A DNA stretch of 64,000 nucleotides from Clostridium magnum DSM 2767 (GCF_001623875.1 NZ_LWAE01000002.1:930001-994000), one strand, 5' to 3'. Shown: positions 17,810-27,040, counted from the stretch's first letter. Notes: a model not told the origin generated them from the letters alone. Made by a program: numbers and translations.

Positions 17810-18304
17810 ATGAAAGCAAAAAAATTATTGGTGGCATTAGCATTGACGTTTGTAGTAGGGGCAAGTGCAACAGTTTACGCAGAAACAACAACTAATTATA
17901 CAAATCAGGGATTAGGGCTTGGAAGAATAACATCCATGAGAGGTTATGATTATGTTTCATCCGTATTAAAGAGTAAACTTGGAATGACGGATAAGGAGAT
18001 AAATGATGGTTTAAACTCAGGAAAGACAATGTATCAATTAGCAGAAGATAAAGGGATGACTAATGATGAGTTTAAAGCAGCATTAACTGAAGAAAAATCA
18101 AAATCAATTGATACTGCAGTTTCAAATGGAACAATTACAAAAGAGCAGGGTGATTCTTTAAAAGAAGACATAAAAAATAATATAAACAACTGTACTGGTA
18201 ATATTGGTCATATGCAGGGAAATGGTATGAGAGGAAACGGTAAAGTGGTAGGCAATAGGCAAAATAGTAGGGTAAATTGTTATGTTAACACCAATTCTAA
18301 TTAA
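17810..18304 (+). CDS. Secreted DUF2680 protein
   Basis: The 164-residue protein has a clear signal peptide (KKLLVALALTFVVGASATVYA). A helical domain follows with GYDYVSSVLKSKLGMTDKEI and GKTMYQLAEDKGMTNDEFKAAL, then a Gly/Asn-rich tail with HMQGNGMRGNGK. It is closely related to the protein at 58286-58798. Their promoters also match, so the pair is probably controlled by the same response regulator. The family has no known biochemical role; an envelope-stress or metal-related function is possible. Confidence 0.85.
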   Translation: MKAKKLLVALALTFVVGASATVYAETTTNYTNQGLGLGRITSMRGYDYVSSVLKSKLGMTDKEINDGLNSGKTMYQLAEDKGMTNDEFKAALTEEKSKSIDTAVSNGTITKEQGDSLKEDIKNNINNCTGNIGHMQGNGMRGNGKVVGNRQNSRVNCYVNTNSN

Positions 18305-18395
18305 AAAAAATTTCAAATAACCTGGGTAGTTTGGTCTTCATAATTTCTACACAATCTAGTAATAAAATAAAAGAAAAAGTATGGAGGTGTTTTGA

Positions 18396-18662
18396 ATGTA
18401 TTGTAATAGATTTGGAATTGGGGGTTATGGCTTTGGAGGCTCATATGCATATGGAGGATTTAACTTTTTTATCATGATTCCAACGCTTATAATATTATTT
18501 TTGATAGCATATTTTATATATAAAGCAATTAATAGTAAAAACTTAAATTTTACTGTTGATACAACTTCATCAAAAGCTATGTCTATATTGAATGAGAGAT
18601 TTGCTACAGGTGAAATCAATGATGAAGAGTACGAAACTAAAAAGAACCAGTTACTTAAATAG
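18396..18662 (+). CDS. SHOCT-domain small membrane protein
   Basis: The 88-residue protein has a Gly/Tyr-rich start (GIGGYGFGGSYAYGG) and one membrane helix (FIMIPTLIILFLIAYFIY). A C-terminal SHOCT motif follows (ILNERFATGEINDEEYETKKNQLL). SHOCT motifs occur at the ends of many small membrane proteins. It follows the DUF2680 gene, as a comparable protein (55070-55444) does near the second DUF2680 locus. Function unknown. Confidence 0.8.
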   Translation: MYCNRFGIGGYGFGGSYAYGGFNFFIMIPTLIILFLIAYFIYKAINSKNLNFTVDTTSSKAMSILNERFATGEINDEEYETKKNQLLK

Positions 18663-18858
18663 TTTAAATTAATAATTAAGGTTTACTTATAATATCTAGT
18701 AGAAGTTCGTAGGAAAATATATTTCTACGAATTTTTTACATATGTCATGTATAGCAATTTTAAAATCTAGATTTAGAGAATGTTCAAAGAAATAATGAAT
18801 ATTTTTTTAGTCAAAAGTTAATATATAAATATAAAAATATTTATATAAGGAGTACACT

Positions 18859-19548
18859 ATGACAGGAAAAGTTATACAAACAGTCTTTAGAAGCATTTCT
18901 ACTTATATTATTTTATTAATCTTAGGAAGAATAATTGGAAGAAAACTGATATCTAGGATAACATTTTTTGATTTTATAGTTGGAATTACACTGGGGTCTA
19001 TTGCAGTAAGAATAGCATTGGGTTCGCAAGAATCACCACTATTAGCTTCAATTTCAGCAATTGTTATTACTACAATGGTTGTGATTTCAGATAATTTGGA
19101 TATTAAAAGTATTAAGTTTAGAAAATTAGTAGATGGTGAGCCAATTATACTAATAAGTAATGGTAAACTTTTAGATTATAATTTGAAAAAAGTAAAGATT
19201 ACTATAAATAAGTTAATGATGCAATTAAGAGAGAAAGATATATTTAATGTAGATGATGTAGCACTTGCAGTCATAGAGAGTGATGGAGAATTGACTGTAC
19301 TACCAAAAGAGAATAAACAACCAATAACAACTGGTGACTTAAATATTTCAAAAAATTATACTGGATTGATGAGTGACATAATTATTGATGGGAAGATAAT
19401 GTATAATAATTTGAATTACACTAATTATGATGAGCAATGGGTTAGGGAACAACTTAGGACTTATAATATTCGTGATATAGAAGATGTCTTTTATGCTGGT
19501 TTAAATGCTGCAGGAATTTTATATATTTCTGCAAAAACAAAGAAATAG
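18859..19548 (+). CDS. DUF421 (YetF-type) membrane protein
   Basis: The 229-residue protein has three N-terminal helices and the typical DUF421 sequence GRIIGRKLISRITFFDFIVGITLGS. A soluble domain with GEPIILISNGKLL and the C-terminal VREQLRTYNIRDIEDVFYAGL follows. YetF proteins are conserved in spore formers, but their role is unclear. A good GGAG site precedes the ATG. Pieces of its beginning and end are found in the mosaic at 9750-9905. Confidence 0.88.
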   Translation: MTGKVIQTVFRSISTYIILLILGRIIGRKLISRITFFDFIVGITLGSIAVRIALGSQESPLLASISAIVITTMVVISDNLDIKSIKFRKLVDGEPIILISNGKLLDYNLKKVKITINKLMMQLREKDIFNVDDVALAVIESDGELTVLPKENKQPITTGDLNISKNYTGLMSDIIIDGKIMYNNLNYTNYDEQWVREQLRTYNIRDIEDVFYAGLNAAGILYISAKTKK

Positions 19549-19603
19549 AAAAGAAATATTATTATCAGCAACAATTTCATATTAGTAATTTATAAAATGT
19601 TTT

Positions 19604-19650
19604 GAGCCAAGCTATAAATTTATTTGTATAGCTTGGCTTAATATTTTTAG
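19604..19650 (+). terminator. Terminator after DUF421 gene
   Basis: AGCCAAGCTATA and TATAGCTTGGCT make a perfect 12-bp stem, followed by TAATATTTTTAG. Confidence 0.85.
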
Positions 19651-19664
19651 TTTATCTGTAAACT

Positions 19665-19835
19665 CCATTTGCTACCTCGATATACATTTGATAAGATGAT
19701 ATCTTTATTTAATTATCTTAATCTACTTCTCGCTTTGTAACCTGTGTATCTTGGGCTACAATTAGTTTTTTAGGATGATGATTACTTTACTCAGCCTTTT
19801 TAGGAGCAAAATCTAAATTCGATATACTTTTATAT
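19665..19835 (-). pseudogene. Remnant of rhodanese/CoA-disulfide reductase junction
   Basis: The bases match 3988-4150: the rhodanese start (CATTTGCTACCTC on the plus strand), the gap, and the C-terminal codons of the CoA-disulfide reductase (TTAATCTACTTCTCG, CCTGTGTATCTTGG). Only the junction of the two genes is left. 19836-19953 shows no gene but a promoter-like TTGACATAATAATAC stretch. Confidence 0.85.
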
Positions 19836-19953
19836 TGCTTTAAATTATTGGCATATACCTAAAATTCATATTAACCTTAAGTAATATTACAATATATTGA
19901 CATAATAATACTAATTGATTCAAATGTTAAATAATTAATTTGGAGGGAGTTCA

Positions 19954-20610
19954 TTGGATAGGTTTTTAAATTGGTGGAAAAAGTATTCTTTTATACTACT
20001 AATAGCTTTTGTATTAATAGGCTTGATTGATTTAAGATTTGCAGTAGTAGCAGTGGTTTGTATGGTAGCTCCTATAATTGTATCTGTGTTTAGGGGGAGA
20101 TTTTGGTGTGGAAATCTATGTCCAAGAGGAAACTTTTATGATAATGTAGTTTCAAAGTTTAGTAGAAAAAGAAAAGTGCCTAAATTACTAAAATCTAATT
20201 ACTTTAGAATCGCACTAATAATATTTATGTTATCAATGTTTACATTGGGAGTTAAGCAAAATTGGGGAAATCTTTATGGTATTGGTATGGTCTTTTATAG
20301 GATGATTGTTGTTACTACTATAATCGGAATAGTACTATCTCTATTTTATAATGAAAGAACCTGGTGTAATTTTTGCCCTATAGGAAGCATAGCAGTCTTT
20401 ATATCAAAGTTTAGAAAAAATAAAAAAGTATTACAGGTTTCATCTAACTGTGTATCATGTAAATTATGTGAGAAAAAGTGTTCATTGGGAATAGTTCCTT
20501 ATGAATATAAAGGTGATTTACTAAGTCATCCTGATTGTATACAGTGTGGCAAATGTGTTGTGGCATGTCCTAAAAAATCAATAGGATATGATAAAACAAA
20601 TAAGGAATAA
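19954..20610 (+). CDS. Short 4Fe-4S membrane protein (NapH/CcoG-like)
   Basis: The 218-residue protein begins at TTG (19954) after GGAGGG. It has hydrophobic segments, FWCGNLCPRGNFYDN and TWCNFCPIGS (CxxxCP motifs), and two C-terminal 4Fe-4S motifs, CVSCKLCEKKCSLG and CIQCGKCVVACPKKS. It is a close paralogue of 49585-50232. It is followed 34 bp later by thioredoxin and a flavin reductase, suggesting an electron path from the membrane or ferredoxin to thioredoxin. That link is an inference. Confidence 0.87.
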   Translation: MDRFLNWWKKYSFILLIAFVLIGLIDLRFAVVAVVCMVAPIIVSVFRGRFWCGNLCPRGNFYDNVVSKFSRKRKVPKLLKSNYFRIALIIFMLSMFTLGVKQNWGNLYGIGMVFYRMIVVTTIIGIVLSLFYNERTWCNFCPIGSIAVFISKFRKNKKVLQVSSNCVSCKLCEKKCSLGIVPYEYKGDLLSHPDCIQCGKCVVACPKKSIGYDKTNKE

Positions 20611-20644
20611 TAAATTTATAGTTTAAAAAGGGAGGTAATAATTC

Positions 20645-20959
20645 ATGAAGGAAATAAGCGATAACACATTTAATAAGGAAATTACTGAAAATAATGTACC
20701 AGTAGTAGTTGATTTTTGGGCTCCATGGTGCGGTCCATGTAAAATGATTACTCCTGTTATGGAAGAGTTAGATAAACAATATTCAGGAAAAGCGAAATTT
20801 GTTAAAGTGAACGTAGATGAAAACCCAACAACTTCACAGCAATTTAGGATATCAAGTATACCTACTATAATGGTATTCAAAGATGGTAAGCCTGTAGAGA
20901 ATATGGTGGGTTTTAGACCTAAATCCGATATCGAGCAGATATTAAATAGACATATTTAA
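20645..20959 (+). CDS. trxA: Thioredoxin
   Basis: The 104-residue protein has the classical VDFWAPWCGPCKMITPV active site (Cys29, Cys32) and the cis-proline SSIPTIMVFKDGKP. An AGGAGG-type site lies upstream. It reduces protein disulfides in the cytoplasm. It is 22 bp upstream of a thioredoxin reductase-like gene, so the two form a pair. The protein at 8419 is its cysteine-less paralogue. Confidence 0.95.
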   Translation: MKEISDNTFNKEITENNVPVVVDFWAPWCGPCKMITPVMEELDKQYSGKAKFVKVNVDENPTTSQQFRISSIPTIMVFKDGKPVENMVGFRPKSDIEQILNRHI

Positions 20960-20981
20960 TATTGAGAAAGGAAATTTGTTT

Positions 20982-21869
20982 ATGAGCGAAAGATATGATA
21001 TTGCTATAGTAGGCAGTGGGCCAGCAGGCTTATCTGCCTCTATAAATGCAAAGATAAGAAATAAAAATATTATAATTTTTGGCAGCAAAGACTTAAGTAA
21101 TAAGGTAACTAAAGCACCTAAGATTAATAATTATTTAGGTTTACCTAATATTACTGGGGAACAACTTAAAGAAAGCTTTGTCAAGCATATTCAAGCAATG
21201 GATATAGACATAACTGTGGAAAGAATTAATAATATTTATGCCATGGGAGAGTATTTTGCATTAATGGCAAATGAAAAAACTTATGAAGCAACATCTGTTA
21301 TATTAGCAACAGGAGTAGAATTCACAAGACCTTTACCAGGAGAATTAGAGTATTTAGGTAGAGGTGTAGGATATTGTGCAACCTGTGATGCACCATTATA
21401 TAAGGGAAAGGTTGTAACTGTAATAGGTTATAATAAAGAGTCCGTTGAGGAGACAAATTTTATAAGTGAGCTTGTAGGTAAGGTTTATTTTATTCCTATG
21501 TATAAAGGCGAATATAAACTAAACCCTAGCATAGAAATAATAAAGGCAGTGCCAAAAGAGATTAAGGGAACAGATAAAGTTGATAGGCTTATTCTTAATA
21601 ATAGTGAAATTTCTACAGATGCAATTTTTATTTTGAAAGATAGTATTAGTCCAGGACAACTTGTCCCGGGTTTGGAAATGGAAGAAATGCATATTAAGGT
21701 TAATAGAAAAATGGAGACAAATTTACCGGGGCTTTATGCTTGTGGGGATATTACAGGAAAGCCTTATCAGTATATAAAAGCTGCTGGGGAAGGTCTGGTG
21801 TCAGCACTTAATGCAGTTAGCTTTATTGATAACAAGGTAAATAAAGAGCTTAGTGATTGTAAATTATAA
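20982..21869 (+). CDS. Thioredoxin reductase-like flavoprotein without an NADPH site
   Basis: The 295-residue protein has the FAD motif IVGSGPAGLSA, the redox disulfide CATCD, and the C-terminal LYACGDITGKPYQYIKAAGEG of thioredoxin reductases. Where NADPH-dependent enzymes have GGGxxA and HRR motifs, this one reads VIGYNKESVEE and VYFIPMYKGE. That loss is characteristic of the clostridial ferredoxin-dependent flavin thioredoxin reductases (FFTR). I therefore infer ferredoxin rather than NADPH as donor. The start ATG at 20982 follows GAAAGGA. It pairs with trxA just upstream and a 4Fe-4S protein before that. Confidence 0.8.
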   Translation: MSERYDIAIVGSGPAGLSASINAKIRNKNIIIFGSKDLSNKVTKAPKINNYLGLPNITGEQLKESFVKHIQAMDIDITVERINNIYAMGEYFALMANEKTYEATSVILATGVEFTRPLPGELEYLGRGVGYCATCDAPLYKGKVVTVIGYNKESVEETNFISELVGKVYFIPMYKGEYKLNPSIEIIKAVPKEIKGTDKVDRLILNNSEISTDAIFILKDSISPGQLVPGLEMEEMHIKVNRKMETNLPGLYACGDITGKPYQYIKAAGEGLVSALNAVSFIDNKVNKELSDCKL

Positions 21870-21887
21870 TAAAAAGAGGATAAGTAT

Positions 21888-23408
21888 ATGGCTTTCATTA
21901 ATGAAGAAATAGTTTTAAATTATTATATTGAACAACTAGATAAAGATAATATTGTATTTCTTAAAAATAGAGTACATTATAAGGAAAAAATAAAAAAGCA
22001 AATTGAAGAAATGAAGAAGGCAGAAGGAATTCATGACAAGATTGAGTCAGCAAAAGTATTGTGGAAAAGTCTTTTTGATGCTTCAATGAGTTTTATAGAT
22101 TCTGATAAAAGAGGCTATGATACCATATTTAAGTATTTCGATAAATATGTTAATTTTGAAGAGTTAATTTTTGCTTCTGATTCTTTCTATAGAGACCATA
22201 CTCTTCACTCACTTTGGGTGTATTTTTTAGGGGAATATATATATAGAAAGCAGGAATTTAGCAATTTATTTGATCACAAGGATTTAATGCTAAAGGAATT
22301 TTTAAACATAAGAAATGATATTAAAGAAATAAACAGCTGGGGCTTTTTTGATGATATAGAAAAGAAATATGATGACATAATGGAGTATATTGAAAATGAA
22401 GAGGCAGTTAGATGTGTTTCGGCACTTTGTCATGATCTAGGATATCCTATTAAGAAGATTGAAAAGATAAGTGAGTCAATTATGGATATGCTGCCTTACT
22501 TTTCAATTAAAAGAGCTGAGGAATTTTCTTTTAGTTATTCTGTATTAGAGCAAATTCATATACAAAGTTTTATTGAATTTTTAAGTTTCTCTATAAGTTT
22601 TTCTAATTTAGATGAATATGATGAAAAAATATTTGAATTAATTGAAACAAAATGTGACGGAATGAATATTTGCGGAATTAAAAAAGATAGGGTTAAAGCT
22701 TTAAATGAAGAAAATCTATATAGGTTAAAGAAGGCTTTAACTTTAGGAGTAAGTGTTGAAAAGAATTTGAGCAAGTATTGGTCTTATGCAAGAAATTTTG
22801 AAGAATATGCCCATGGAATAATGAGCGCATTTCTACTTTCTAAAAATATAAGAGCATTTGAGAATATAAATGTCTGGGTAGATAAAGATAAGGATTATTT
22901 AAAGGATATAAAATTTTCAGATATAGTATCAAAACAGGAAATTCTTAAAGCTATAACAGAACATACTAATGACAGCTTTAGAATAACAAAAATTTCTTCA
23001 TATGTAGAGATGCTAGTACTTATAGATGAAATTGAAGAGTTTTCTAGAATTTCAAGGGCAAACAAAAATAGAGAATTTGTAGATGATTATTGTAAAACTC
23101 AAATCAGCTCTGATGGAGAATGGTTTAACATAGATTTTACCTTTAACAATACAGCCAATTTTATTAATCCAGAAATAAGTTTTATTCATAGAAGTAAAAG
23201 GTTTTTAATGCTATTTGATATTAAAAATCTTGATAAAAATATAAAAATTCGAATGAGGTGTATTGTAAAAAGGAAGGATGAATCTATATATACATTAGAA
23301 ATAGGTAAAAACTATGCGAAAATTATGGTGAATGATAAGAAGGTTAATATACCAGAATACCTAAAATCTGAACAGTTTTACACTTCAGAAGAATATAGTT
23401 TTATATAA
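21888..23408 (+). CDS. HD-domain protein, uncharacterised
   Basis: The 506-residue soluble protein has HTLHSLWVYFLG, VSALCHDLGYPI (HD pair), EYAHGIMSAFLL and AITEHTNDS. These are spaced like the metal-binding histidines of HD-superfamily phosphohydrolases. The C-terminal 110 residues look like a small beta-rich domain. HD enzymes cleave nucleotides or cyclic nucleotides, but the substrate cannot be told here. It starts 19 bp after the flavoprotein gene with a weak AAGAGGA site, so it may be in the thioredoxin operon. Confidence 0.65.
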   Translation: MAFINEEIVLNYYIEQLDKDNIVFLKNRVHYKEKIKKQIEEMKKAEGIHDKIESAKVLWKSLFDASMSFIDSDKRGYDTIFKYFDKYVNFEELIFASDSFYRDHTLHSLWVYFLGEYIYRKQEFSNLFDHKDLMLKEFLNIRNDIKEINSWGFFDDIEKKYDDIMEYIENEEAVRCVSALCHDLGYPIKKIEKISESIMDMLPYFSIKRAEEFSFSYSVLEQIHIQSFIEFLSFSISFSNLDEYDEKIFELIETKCDGMNICGIKKDRVKALNEENLYRLKKALTLGVSVEKNLSKYWSYARNFEEYAHGIMSAFLLSKNIRAFENINVWVDKDKDYLKDIKFSDIVSKQEILKAITEHTNDSFRITKISSYVEMLVLIDEIEEFSRISRANKNREFVDDYCKTQISSDGEWFNIDFTFNNTANFINPEISFIHRSKRFLMLFDIKNLDKNIKIRMRCIVKRKDESIYTLEIGKNYAKIMVNDKKVNIPEYLKSEQFYTSEEYSFI

Positions 23409-23430
23409 TTTAACTGAGATCTCTAATTTT

Positions 23431-23540
23431 ACAGTAACGCTGTAAAAAGTTAAGAATATATTAGAATTATAAGGGATTTGTTCTGATATCGGTTTTTTCT
23501 TACTCTAAGCACTGGTAGATATACTGGTGCTTACTATTTT
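23431..23540 (+). repeat. Repeated intergenic hairpin element, copy C
   Basis: CAGTAACGCTGTAAAAAGTTAAGAA(TAT...) at 23432 is followed by TAGAAT. At 23507-23532 lies the hairpin TAAGCACTGGTA / TACTGGTGCTTA with a TTTT tail. It starts about 25 bp after the HD gene. Confidence 0.7.
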
Positions 23541-23588
23541 GTCAAGTAGTACGCTGTTTTATAACATTATTTTTATATCATTTATTAA

Positions 23589-23614
23589 CTAGGGTGAAAT
23601 ACCTTAGTTTTTTT
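23589..23614 (+). terminator. Small terminator before the membrane peptide gene
   Basis: CTAGGGT-GAAAT-ACCTTAG followed by TTTTTTT. The same arrangement, slightly diverged, precedes the second peptide gene at 28735. Confidence 0.6.
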
Positions 23615-23707
23615 GTAAGCACTTATATTTAGAATACAAAATATCCGGTTGTACTTTCATTACAATGGTTATACTAAGTTAAAAAAGAATTGGAGGAATC
23701 TTTGTAG

Positions 23708-23806
23708 ATGATAAGTAAAATTGTTACTGGAATAACACTCGGTTTATTTTTTATAGTAATTGCTTATGTTTTTTATAATTTTTATAAACGTAGAAAGAGT
23801 AAATAG
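23708..23806 (+). CDS. 32-aa single-helix membrane peptide
   Basis: A 32-codon gene starts at ATG after GGAGGAA. It begins MISKIVTGITLGLFFIVIAY and ends with the basic tail YKRRKSK. It ends 22 bp before the APC-Ig permease gene. It is related to the 31-aa peptide at 28851 (shared TGITxGxFxIV), and the upstream 120 bp are also alike. One hydrophobic helix with a charged tail fits both small accessory subunits and type I toxins. No antisense RNA was identified. Confidence 0.7.
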   Translation: MISKIVTGITLGLFFIVIAYVFYNFYKRRKSK

Positions 23807-23828
23807 GCTTGAAAGGAGTGTATATGAT

Positions 23829-26624
23829 ATGGCAATTTCAAAAAATGATCCCTTATTGCCCGGATCTAGCAAAGGAAGTAAGGGGAACATTGGAAAAATG
23901 ACTGCATTACTCCTTACATCAGCAATGATGGTTGGTACTGGCATATTCACAACATTGGGTGCAGCAACAGAAAAGGCTCACAGTGGCATTTTGATTGCAA
24001 TGATCATTGGTGCAGTAATAGCATTATTAACTGGTATCAATGCAGCACAGCTAGGGATAAATTACCCGCAGGAAGGTGGAGCATTCATCTGGATGCGTAT
24101 TTTTGGTTATCCTACAATTAGTTTTATTGCGGGAATTTCATATTTTATGAAGGGAATTGTAACAATTGGAATTGAATCTCTTGGCTTTGCTAAATATTCA
24201 GAACAAGTTTTTCATGGAGTGCCTATAACTATTGTGGCCAGTATTGCTCTATTGGTAGTTGCTACAATAAATTTTTTCGGCATAGCACCAACTTCAAAAG
24301 TATTGATAAGTATATTTTTCACTAATCTAATTTTACTAGGGTTATATGTTGGGTTTACTATTCCAAAGGTAAAAATGAGTAATTTTACACCAGTATTTGG
24401 ACCTGGAATTGCAGCTGTTCTAGGCGGAGCAGGAACTTTCTTCTGGGCGTGGGATGGTTTTCAACGTGTAGCAATTATGGCTAATGAAATTAAAAATCCA
24501 CGGAAGACAATTCCCTTTGCAATTATCGGAGGAATTTCAATAGCTGCTGTTATTTATCTAATTGTTGCAGGTACTACATTAGGAGTTCTTGGTGCAAGTG
24601 CTATAGGAAAAAGTGATGAACCTCTTTTTCTTGGTGGTAAGAAGGCAATTGGAGGGTTTATTCCCATAGTTATCTTATCATCTGCTTGGATATTAGCCTT
24701 CAGCGATTTGCTTGGTGATTTGATGACCACCTCAAAACTAGGCCATTCAATGGCTAATGAACATGAATTGCCTTATTTGCTGGGTATTGTACATAAACGT
24801 TTAAAAACTCCACAATACATGGTTTTACTGTTGACTGTGGTAATTATTGTACTGGTGAATTTAGTTCCATTGAGAAAACTTTTGCCTGTAGCAAGTACTT
24901 GTACACTCATATGGTATGTAATAACTAACATTGCTACCTTAAAGATAAACAAAGAAAAACGGTTTGCTTGGCCAGTCACTGCATGGTTTGGTATTATTGC
25001 ATGTTTAGCTCTGCTCTTTTCTTTGCCCTTATGGAGTACCCTTGGAGCTGTAGGTTTTGTTATTATTCTCACTGGAATTCGTTGGTTGATAATTCGAGTG
25101 GTTGAAAAATCAGTTGTAGATGCTGGTGGGAATTGGACAGTATCTGGTTTAACGCTAGCTCAGGGAGATATCATTTCTGTAACTGCCCAGTATGCTGGTG
25201 AAAAAGAGAGTACTGCAGTAATAACAATAGTAGCTGCGGCTGCAATACAAACAACAGCACCAGTAATCCCTGGAACGGTAACAGCAGTAGATACAACTAT
25301 ATCAGGGAAAGCACCTACTGGTGCAAATGTAGTGTTAAGTGTTAATGGAGTAGCTCAATCAGCAGTTACAGCTAATGGAGGAAACTGGATAGTACCTTGT
25401 TTAGTTTTAACAGAAGGCGATATTGTTTCCGTAACTGCACAATCTGTTGGTGAAAGAATAAGTATGGCGGCAACAACTATAGTAACTCCAGCACCATCCC
25501 ATATTCGAGAATCAGTAATTAGAAAAATAGAAATACCACAATCTGTTGATGAAACAGTAAAAGTGCCATCAAAGTCTACAGTAAATCCAGAACCATTTCA
25601 AACTGAAAAACCAGTAATTGAGGAAGTGGAGATAGCACAACCTGATTGTGATATAATAAGTACAGTAGTAATGACATTGGGCCCCTCAGTACCACTTAAA
25701 ACTGTAGTTCCAGAGATTAATGGAACAGTGACAGCAGCAGATACAATCGTGTCCGGAAAAGCTCCATCAGGTGCAAATGTGGTGCTTAGTGTTAATGGAA
25801 AAGCTCAACCAGTAGTTGAAGCTACTGGCGGAAAATGGGCAGTAATGGGTTTAGTCTTAACAGAAGGTGATGTTATCTCTATAACTGCAAAATACGGTGT
25901 CAAAACATTGGGGACAGCATCAACAATAGTGGCTTCGGCACCATCGCAGACAATAATACCATCAATCTTTGGAATAGTTACAGAGGCAGATAAAACTATA
26001 TCTGGAAAAGCACCATCAGGTACAAATGTAGTGCTTAATATTAACGGAGAAGCTCAGCCAGCAGTCATAGCCAATGGTGGAATATGGACAGTTTCTGGAT
26101 TGAATCTTGCCCAAGGCGATTCTATTTCAGTAACTGCACAATTTGGAGATGAAACAGTAAATACTTCATCGATAATGACAGTAGCGCCTGCACCACTTCA
26201 AACTGGGGAACCAGTAATTTCTGGAATAATAACAGCTGCAGATTCAACAGTGTCAGGTACAGCTCCTTCCGGTGCAAATGTAGTGCTTAGCATTAACGGA
26301 AAGTCCAAAGCAGCAGTTGTAGCTACCAGTGGCAAAATAATAAGTACGGGCGTAACCACTAAGGTAGCTCCAGCACCAGTTCAAACTGCAGAACCAGTGA
26401 TTTCTGGAATAGTAAAAACAGCAGATACGACTGTATCAGGAACTGCCCCATGTGGAGCAAATGTAATGCTTAGCGTTAACGAAGTGCCTCAATCGGAAGT
26501 TGCAGCAATCGGTGGAAACTGGATCGTATCTAGTTTAATCCTAAAACAAGGAGATGTTATATCCGTAACGGCACAGTCCGCTGGAGAAACAGTAAGTAAT
26601 AAAGCAACAACTGTTGTGATATAA
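23829..26624 (+). CDS. APC-family amino acid permease fused to Ig-like repeats
   Basis: The 931-residue protein starts at ATG 23829 after AAAGGAG. Residues 1 to about 428 are a complete APC permease (motif TSAMMVGTGIFTTLGAATEKA, about twelve helices). From residue 430 to the end there are Ig-like repeats of about 80 residues with the theme TVSGKAPSGANVVLSVNG ... GGNWTVSGL ... GDVISVTAQ. The first repeat begins in the middle, directly after IIRVVEKS; one later repeat is internally deleted, and one stretch (about 560-620) is degenerate. Permeases normally have no such tail. The repeats would lie on one side of the membrane, possibly binding cell wall. Confidence 0.85.
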   Translation: MAISKNDPLLPGSSKGSKGNIGKMTALLLTSAMMVGTGIFTTLGAATEKAHSGILIAMIIGAVIALLTGINAAQLGINYPQEGGAFIWMRIFGYPTISFIAGISYFMKGIVTIGIESLGFAKYSEQVFHGVPITIVASIALLVVATINFFGIAPTSKVLISIFFTNLILLGLYVGFTIPKVKMSNFTPVFGPGIAAVLGGAGTFFWAWDGFQRVAIMANEIKNPRKTIPFAIIGGISIAAVIYLIVAGTTLGVLGASAIGKSDEPLFLGGKKAIGGFIPIVILSSAWILAFSDLLGDLMTTSKLGHSMANEHELPYLLGIVHKRLKTPQYMVLLLTVVIIVLVNLVPLRKLLPVASTCTLIWYVITNIATLKINKEKRFAWPVTAWFGIIACLALLFSLPLWSTLGAVGFVIILTGIRWLIIRVVEKSVVDAGGNWTVSGLTLAQGDIISVTAQYAGEKESTAVITIVAAAAIQTTAPVIPGTVTAVDTTISGKAPTGANVVLSVNGVAQSAVTANGGNWIVPCLVLTEGDIVSVTAQSVGERISMAATTIVTPAPSHIRESVIRKIEIPQSVDETVKVPSKSTVNPEPFQTEKPVIEEVEIAQPDCDIISTVVMTLGPSVPLKTVVPEINGTVTAADTIVSGKAPSGANVVLSVNGKAQPVVEATGGKWAVMGLVLTEGDVISITAKYGVKTLGTASTIVASAPSQTIIPSIFGIVTEADKTISGKAPSGTNVVLNINGEAQPAVIANGGIWTVSGLNLAQGDSISVTAQFGDETVNTSSIMTVAPAPLQTGEPVISGIITAADSTVSGTAPSGANVVLSINGKSKAAVVATSGKIISTGVTTKVAPAPVQTAEPVISGIVKTADTTVSGTAPCGANVMLSVNEVPQSEVAAIGGNWIVSSLILKQGDVISVTAQSAGETVSNKATTVVI

Positions 26625-26709
26625 ATTCATACTCGTAACATAGGTTACAGAAATTAAATATTTTATGTGATATTATAATACAAAATAAGTCAATTAAGGA
26701 GATTAAAAA

Positions 26710-27024
26710 ATGGTTGAAAAAGTTTATAATATGACATATGGTAATACTAAAATAGTTGAGATGTTGATTTCAGATGAAAATGTGAATTTTATACACATGA
26801 TTTTTAATAAAGGGGAAGGTCTTCCAGAGCATCTTTCAAATTCTAACGTGTATATGACTGTAATTAGGGGAACATTATCTATAGGATTAGATGAGCAGGA
26901 AATTCATGAGTATAAACAGGGAAGTGTATTAAAAATTCCATTTAAAACTAAGATGAATGTTGGTAATAAGCATGATGAAATTTTAGAATTAATTGTTGTA
27001 AAAGCACCAGCTCCAGTTAAATAA
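26710..27024 (+). CDS. Small cupin-fold protein
   Basis: The 104-residue protein has the pattern of a single cupin barrel: IFNKGEGLPEHLSNSNVYMTVIRGTLSI and KQGSVLKIPFKTKMNVGN. The usual second histidine motif is weak. An AAGGAG site precedes the ATG. Cupins of this type bind metals or small molecules. The function is not deducible, and it ends in a very strong bidirectional terminator. Confidence 0.7.
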   Translation: MVEKVYNMTYGNTKIVEMLISDENVNFIHMIFNKGEGLPEHLSNSNVYMTVIRGTLSIGLDEQEIHEYKQGSVLKIPFKTKMNVGNKHDEILELIVVKAPAPVK

Positions 27025-27040
27025 ATATGTATTCAAAAGG

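Noticed and set aside
24773..25072. 99-codon minus-strand frame within the permease
   Set aside because: Complementary to conserved transmembrane codons; no ribosome binding site.
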